A stretch of 64,000 bases of DNA from Agelaius tricolor. Lineage: Eukaryota > Chordata > Aves > Passeriformes > Icteridae. Below the pieces are notes generated by a model. The model was not told the origin of the DNA. It made no database searches and was given only the letters and a program-made list of their open reading frames with translations. This document shows positions 60,965 to 64,000 of this stretch, in pieces (position 1 is the first letter of the stretch; each line of letters begins with the position of its first letter). Position numbers and translations under genes: made by a program. The DNA is taken from positions 46,096,501 to 46,160,500 of the forward strand of contig JALJCS010000009.1 in NCBI GenBank assembly GCA_023055355.1, written 5' to 3'.

Positions 60965-61200
60965 CCAGGGTTTTTTTGCTTGTTTGTTCTGTTTTGCTTT
61001 CTTGTTTGGTTTGTTTTGCTTTTTGGGATTTTCAATTTTTTTGGTGTGTGTGTTTTGTTTCTTTTGGTTTTGGTTTTTGTTTTGTTTTGATTTTTTTTGT
61101 GGATGAGGTTTTTTTTTGACGGAGGAAGAAGCAGTTTAAAAAAAAAAGAATTTATTTACAGAAATGTTTATATATATATATATATTTATATTTATTTATT
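60965..61200. repeat. T/G-rich low-complexity and TA-rich tract
   Basis: From about 60,968 to 61,125 the + strand is mostly T with G, in TTTTG, GTTTG and TTTGG words. An A run follows at about 61,138-61,147. From 61,167 to 61,200 it is TATA and TTTA repeats. On the minus strand the first part is A-rich with C interruptions. There is no coding potential. Confidence 0.85.
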
Positions 61201-64000
61201 TATAGAAGTGTCTCTATTCCTTTCAACATTTCCCATACAATATTTGTCCTATAACACCCAGGAGCCATAATGATGGATGCATAAGAGATGCCCCGGGCAC
61301 AGCATTTGGCCCTTTGCAAATATCCCTTCACAGGGCCCTTTGTTTTGCTGCCAGTGGCAGAGCCTGAAGTCTGAAATCTGGACTGAGGCAGGACTTGGCA
61401 GGCTCCAGGGGGGAACACAACCACTGCCTGCCAAACCAGCACCCTGACAGAGTCTGCTGTTACCCTTTCTCTCTGCTGGTGGGCAGCAGCAGCCCAGATG
61501 AATGAACTGCCTTTGTTCCTCATAAAAGAAGGCAGCACAAATGGCTCAAGCTGTTCTAATGGTCTTACCCTGCTCTGCACTCCTATAGGGGCTTGGTTTG
61601 TGCTCAGCTTTTTGTCCTCCTGGATAAGACTGTGGGTGTTTGTGCACATGTGCTCAACACTTTTTAAGAGAACAAAGAGCTAGCACAGAAGCAATTATTC
61701 AAAGGCTTTCTATTGGTTTTGATGTCAGGCTTTTGTAGCAATTGTACAACATTTTTTTCCTCTTTCCCCACATACTTAAATCCAGAGAGATGTCATTGCA
61801 GATTATTTGGTAAGTTCTTTGGCAAAGTGCTTGGGTGAAAGCAGTTTATATTTGCTAAACAAGGTCAACAGTGCCTGTCACCAGGATGAGTTATGGGAGT
61901 TCCTTGACTTGCTGGGAGATGCCCCAAAGAATAATCTGTTCCCGAGAATAATCTGTTGCTGTTCCTGTTTGAGTTTGGTTTTTAATGTGACTGAGGTGTT
62001 AATGAGTTTTTAATTCAGTACAAGCAGTACTGCTTTTACTGGAAGGCTGATTTTAAGCCATTAGAATTTTAAAAAATGTTCCTGCTTCTCTCTTCTCCTG
62101 CCTGCTTCTCCTTTCCAGTGATACCCAGCTGAAGAGGATGCCCTATATGGAAGTATGACTATAAAACTCAGGACTAAAGGATAAATCAGGTTAAAAGGAA
62201 CCTCAGAATGTCCCTGTGAACCTGAACAACATGAAATAAATACTCCATTACAGCCAGTAGATCACCTGCTGCTTTGTATACATACTGCTAATCCAGTGAA
62301 ATTGGATTAAAATATTTTCCAAGAAGTTCACTGTGAGGGACTTCATCAGTTACTGCTCTTGTAGCTGAACTGCAGCTTTTGTAAAGCATAACCACAGGTA
62401 CTCAAGTGCTCCAGTCTGATCCAGTAACAAACCACAGACATTTGGAGTTAAAAAACAAAATAAAGAAGTTCACAGGGGTAAATAAAGTGGCTTTCATTAG
62501 CCAAAGTGACCACTGGAAAGAACTTTATAAGAAGTTTTTTCTCTTCAATAAACACAAGAGAAACAGACACAAGGAACAGCAGCCAGCAGATGAATGCACG
62601 GTTAAAAATAATGTTCAGTTTGTGCAAGGCTGTGAAACCTTGATCAGTACCAGCCAAAGACAAAGTGGTTTCCCTCTTAGAGCCAAACTGGGCACTGGGC
62701 AGCCTTAGATCAAGGCCATAGCACTGGTCCCTCTGCAGCACGGCTGGGAGGTGTGGATAGCATTCAACCCTCCAAGACTCCCAGCCAAAGGCGTGGCAAT
62801 GTGGCCACAGAAAGAACTTATGTCCCACACCAGTCAAGGGATGGTTTTCAGTGGAAATCTCTACCACAGCCAAATAGCTGCCTTCTTTCATCCTGGCAGC
62901 TCTCCCTCTTATCTACAGGCCTGTGTCTTTGTTAGGTTCCTGCTCTCTGTGTGCAGCAGGAATCTCATCTGTTGTACCCGGAGAGCTGAGAGTTCTGTTC
63001 TGCCCTTGGCAGCCAAGATACCAAACCTCTCCCATGGCTCCTTTTTTATTCTCCCATTCCCAGGCAGCTACAGCATTCTGGGATCCATCCAGGATGGATG
63101 AGTGACTCTCTGGGTTTAGATTTCACTTTTGTATTATCTTCTCTCCTTTGGGAGAACGAGCTTAAGAGCGTTTACCAAAGACAAAACTATTATCAAGTCC
63201 AAACTGGCTGCCTTTATTTCTGACCATTTATTCCTGGGCTGTATTTTTAGCTCATTTTGTTCTCCTCAAGTCAAACAGTTGTTCTCATTTATAATTCCTG
63301 TAACCAGGCTCTCTATTTTCCCAGCTGACTGCTCACCCACACTGCCATCGCTCCAGACCTGTCACTCACTAAATTATTTTCCAGGACATCCAAAAGCATA
63401 AATGGCCACAGACTCCATTGCTGTGCATAACCCTCAAACTGCTGACTTTCAAACACCTAGATTGCAATCAGCAGAGAAATCCAACATCTTTAAGTAGCCA
63501 CTAGTTCAGCAAGGAAAACTGCAATCAAGGATCTCACAAATAACTGGGGAATTGGAAGCTCTTGTATATAACAGAGTTTAATTCAGCTCCACTCACAAGT
63601 CAACATTCTAGGCAGGAGAGCAAATCAGAGTAATTTGAAATATTTAGTATAATAATACTGGCACACAAACATTGATTTTTGTATGTATCCCATCTTTTAT
63701 CAGTGTGTCAGCAAGCAAATTTTGCATCATTTTCTGCTTGTTCTGGTGCTTTCTACCTTGAGTAGCATCACTTATTTCAAGGGGATCCCTCGCAGCTGGC
63801 AAATTACACATTACCCTTCAAACACAAGCAAAGGGACAGGATCCTTTTCCACAGCTCCCTTCCATGTCACCTGCTATGAACTTCACACTCTAATTGTAAA
63901 TACCATTGCCTTAATTTTCTACTTGTCAGTGACCTGATCTTGAGAGAAATGAAATAGCTTTCAAGGTAAAAGAGAAACAGTTTGCTCCAGAAGATACACT
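61201..64000. other. Gene-free, GC-richer end of window
   Basis: No gene is recognised. Overlapping frames on both strands (61200-61649 -, 149 codons; 62406-62708 +, 100 codons; 62448-62891 -, 147 codons; 62751-63101 +, 116 codons; 63129-63401 +, 90 codons) point to low stop density and not to one real gene. None shows a recognised domain. No tandem repeats or transposon ends are seen. Confidence 0.55.

Noticed and set aside
1..64000. CRISPR arrays, operons and prokaryotic genes
   Set aside because: No spaced direct-repeat arrays and no dense long frames. CpG depletion and CR1 pieces show vertebrate DNA.

Overview
The window looks like avian nuclear DNA, probably from a passerine bird. It is AT-rich, strongly depleted in CpG, has no CpG island visible by eye, contains few interspersed repeats, and the repeats that can be recognised are short, mostly 5'-truncated CR1 LINE pieces of the kind that dominate bird genomes. 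CR1 elements also occur in turtles and crocodilians, so the assignment to birds rests on the low repeat load plus CR1 wording close to the familiar avian 3' end. Passerine is an inference only.

I find no protein-coding gene or exon that I can defend, and no rRNA or tRNA. The longest open frames (150-182 codons) have no recognisable domain, lie in low-complexity or both-strand-open sequence, and have no visible splice or codon signature. The window is best read as a gene desert or the inside of a very large intron; the sequence alone does not separate these.

Layout: 1-12 kb is unique AT-rich sequence with one CR1 3' end (about 5.2 kb) and a TA microsatellite (8.7 kb). At 12.4 kb there is a perfect 22-bp-arm hairpin. 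At 14.3-14.7 kb a CR1 tail abuts a GA-rich tract. At 17.7-17.96 kb there is a possible ERVL-type LTR followed by a tRNA-Leu-like primer-binding site. At 19.4 kb is a second perfect hairpin (17-bp arms). A pentanucleotide TTTTA array lies at 24.2 kb and a CCT array at 27.0 kb. CR1 pieces lie at 29.8 and 31.2 kb, with a possible tail at 33.1 kb. A 23-bp minisatellite of four units lies at 37.6 kb. At 41.07-41.94 kb a long AT dinucleotide array and a 330-bp almost pure A/T block flank a GC-richer island. At 55.8-56.35 kb a possible LTR carries a GAA-rich tract and a (GCT)9 array. At 59.46-59.53 kb an AATAAA signal sits 20 nt before a 49-nt poly(A), which looks like a reverse-transcribed RNA end. 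T/G-rich low-complexity DNA fills 60.97-61.2 kb.

Several AT-rich stretches with dense TAAT-type and octamer-like words resemble the style of conserved non-coding elements. That is only an impression until a cross-species alignment is made. The most checkable unusual features are the two perfect short hairpins, the poly(A)-tailed insertion, the triplet-repeat pair inside a possible LTR, and the AT-array-flanked island. I did not find a clearly new biological system.
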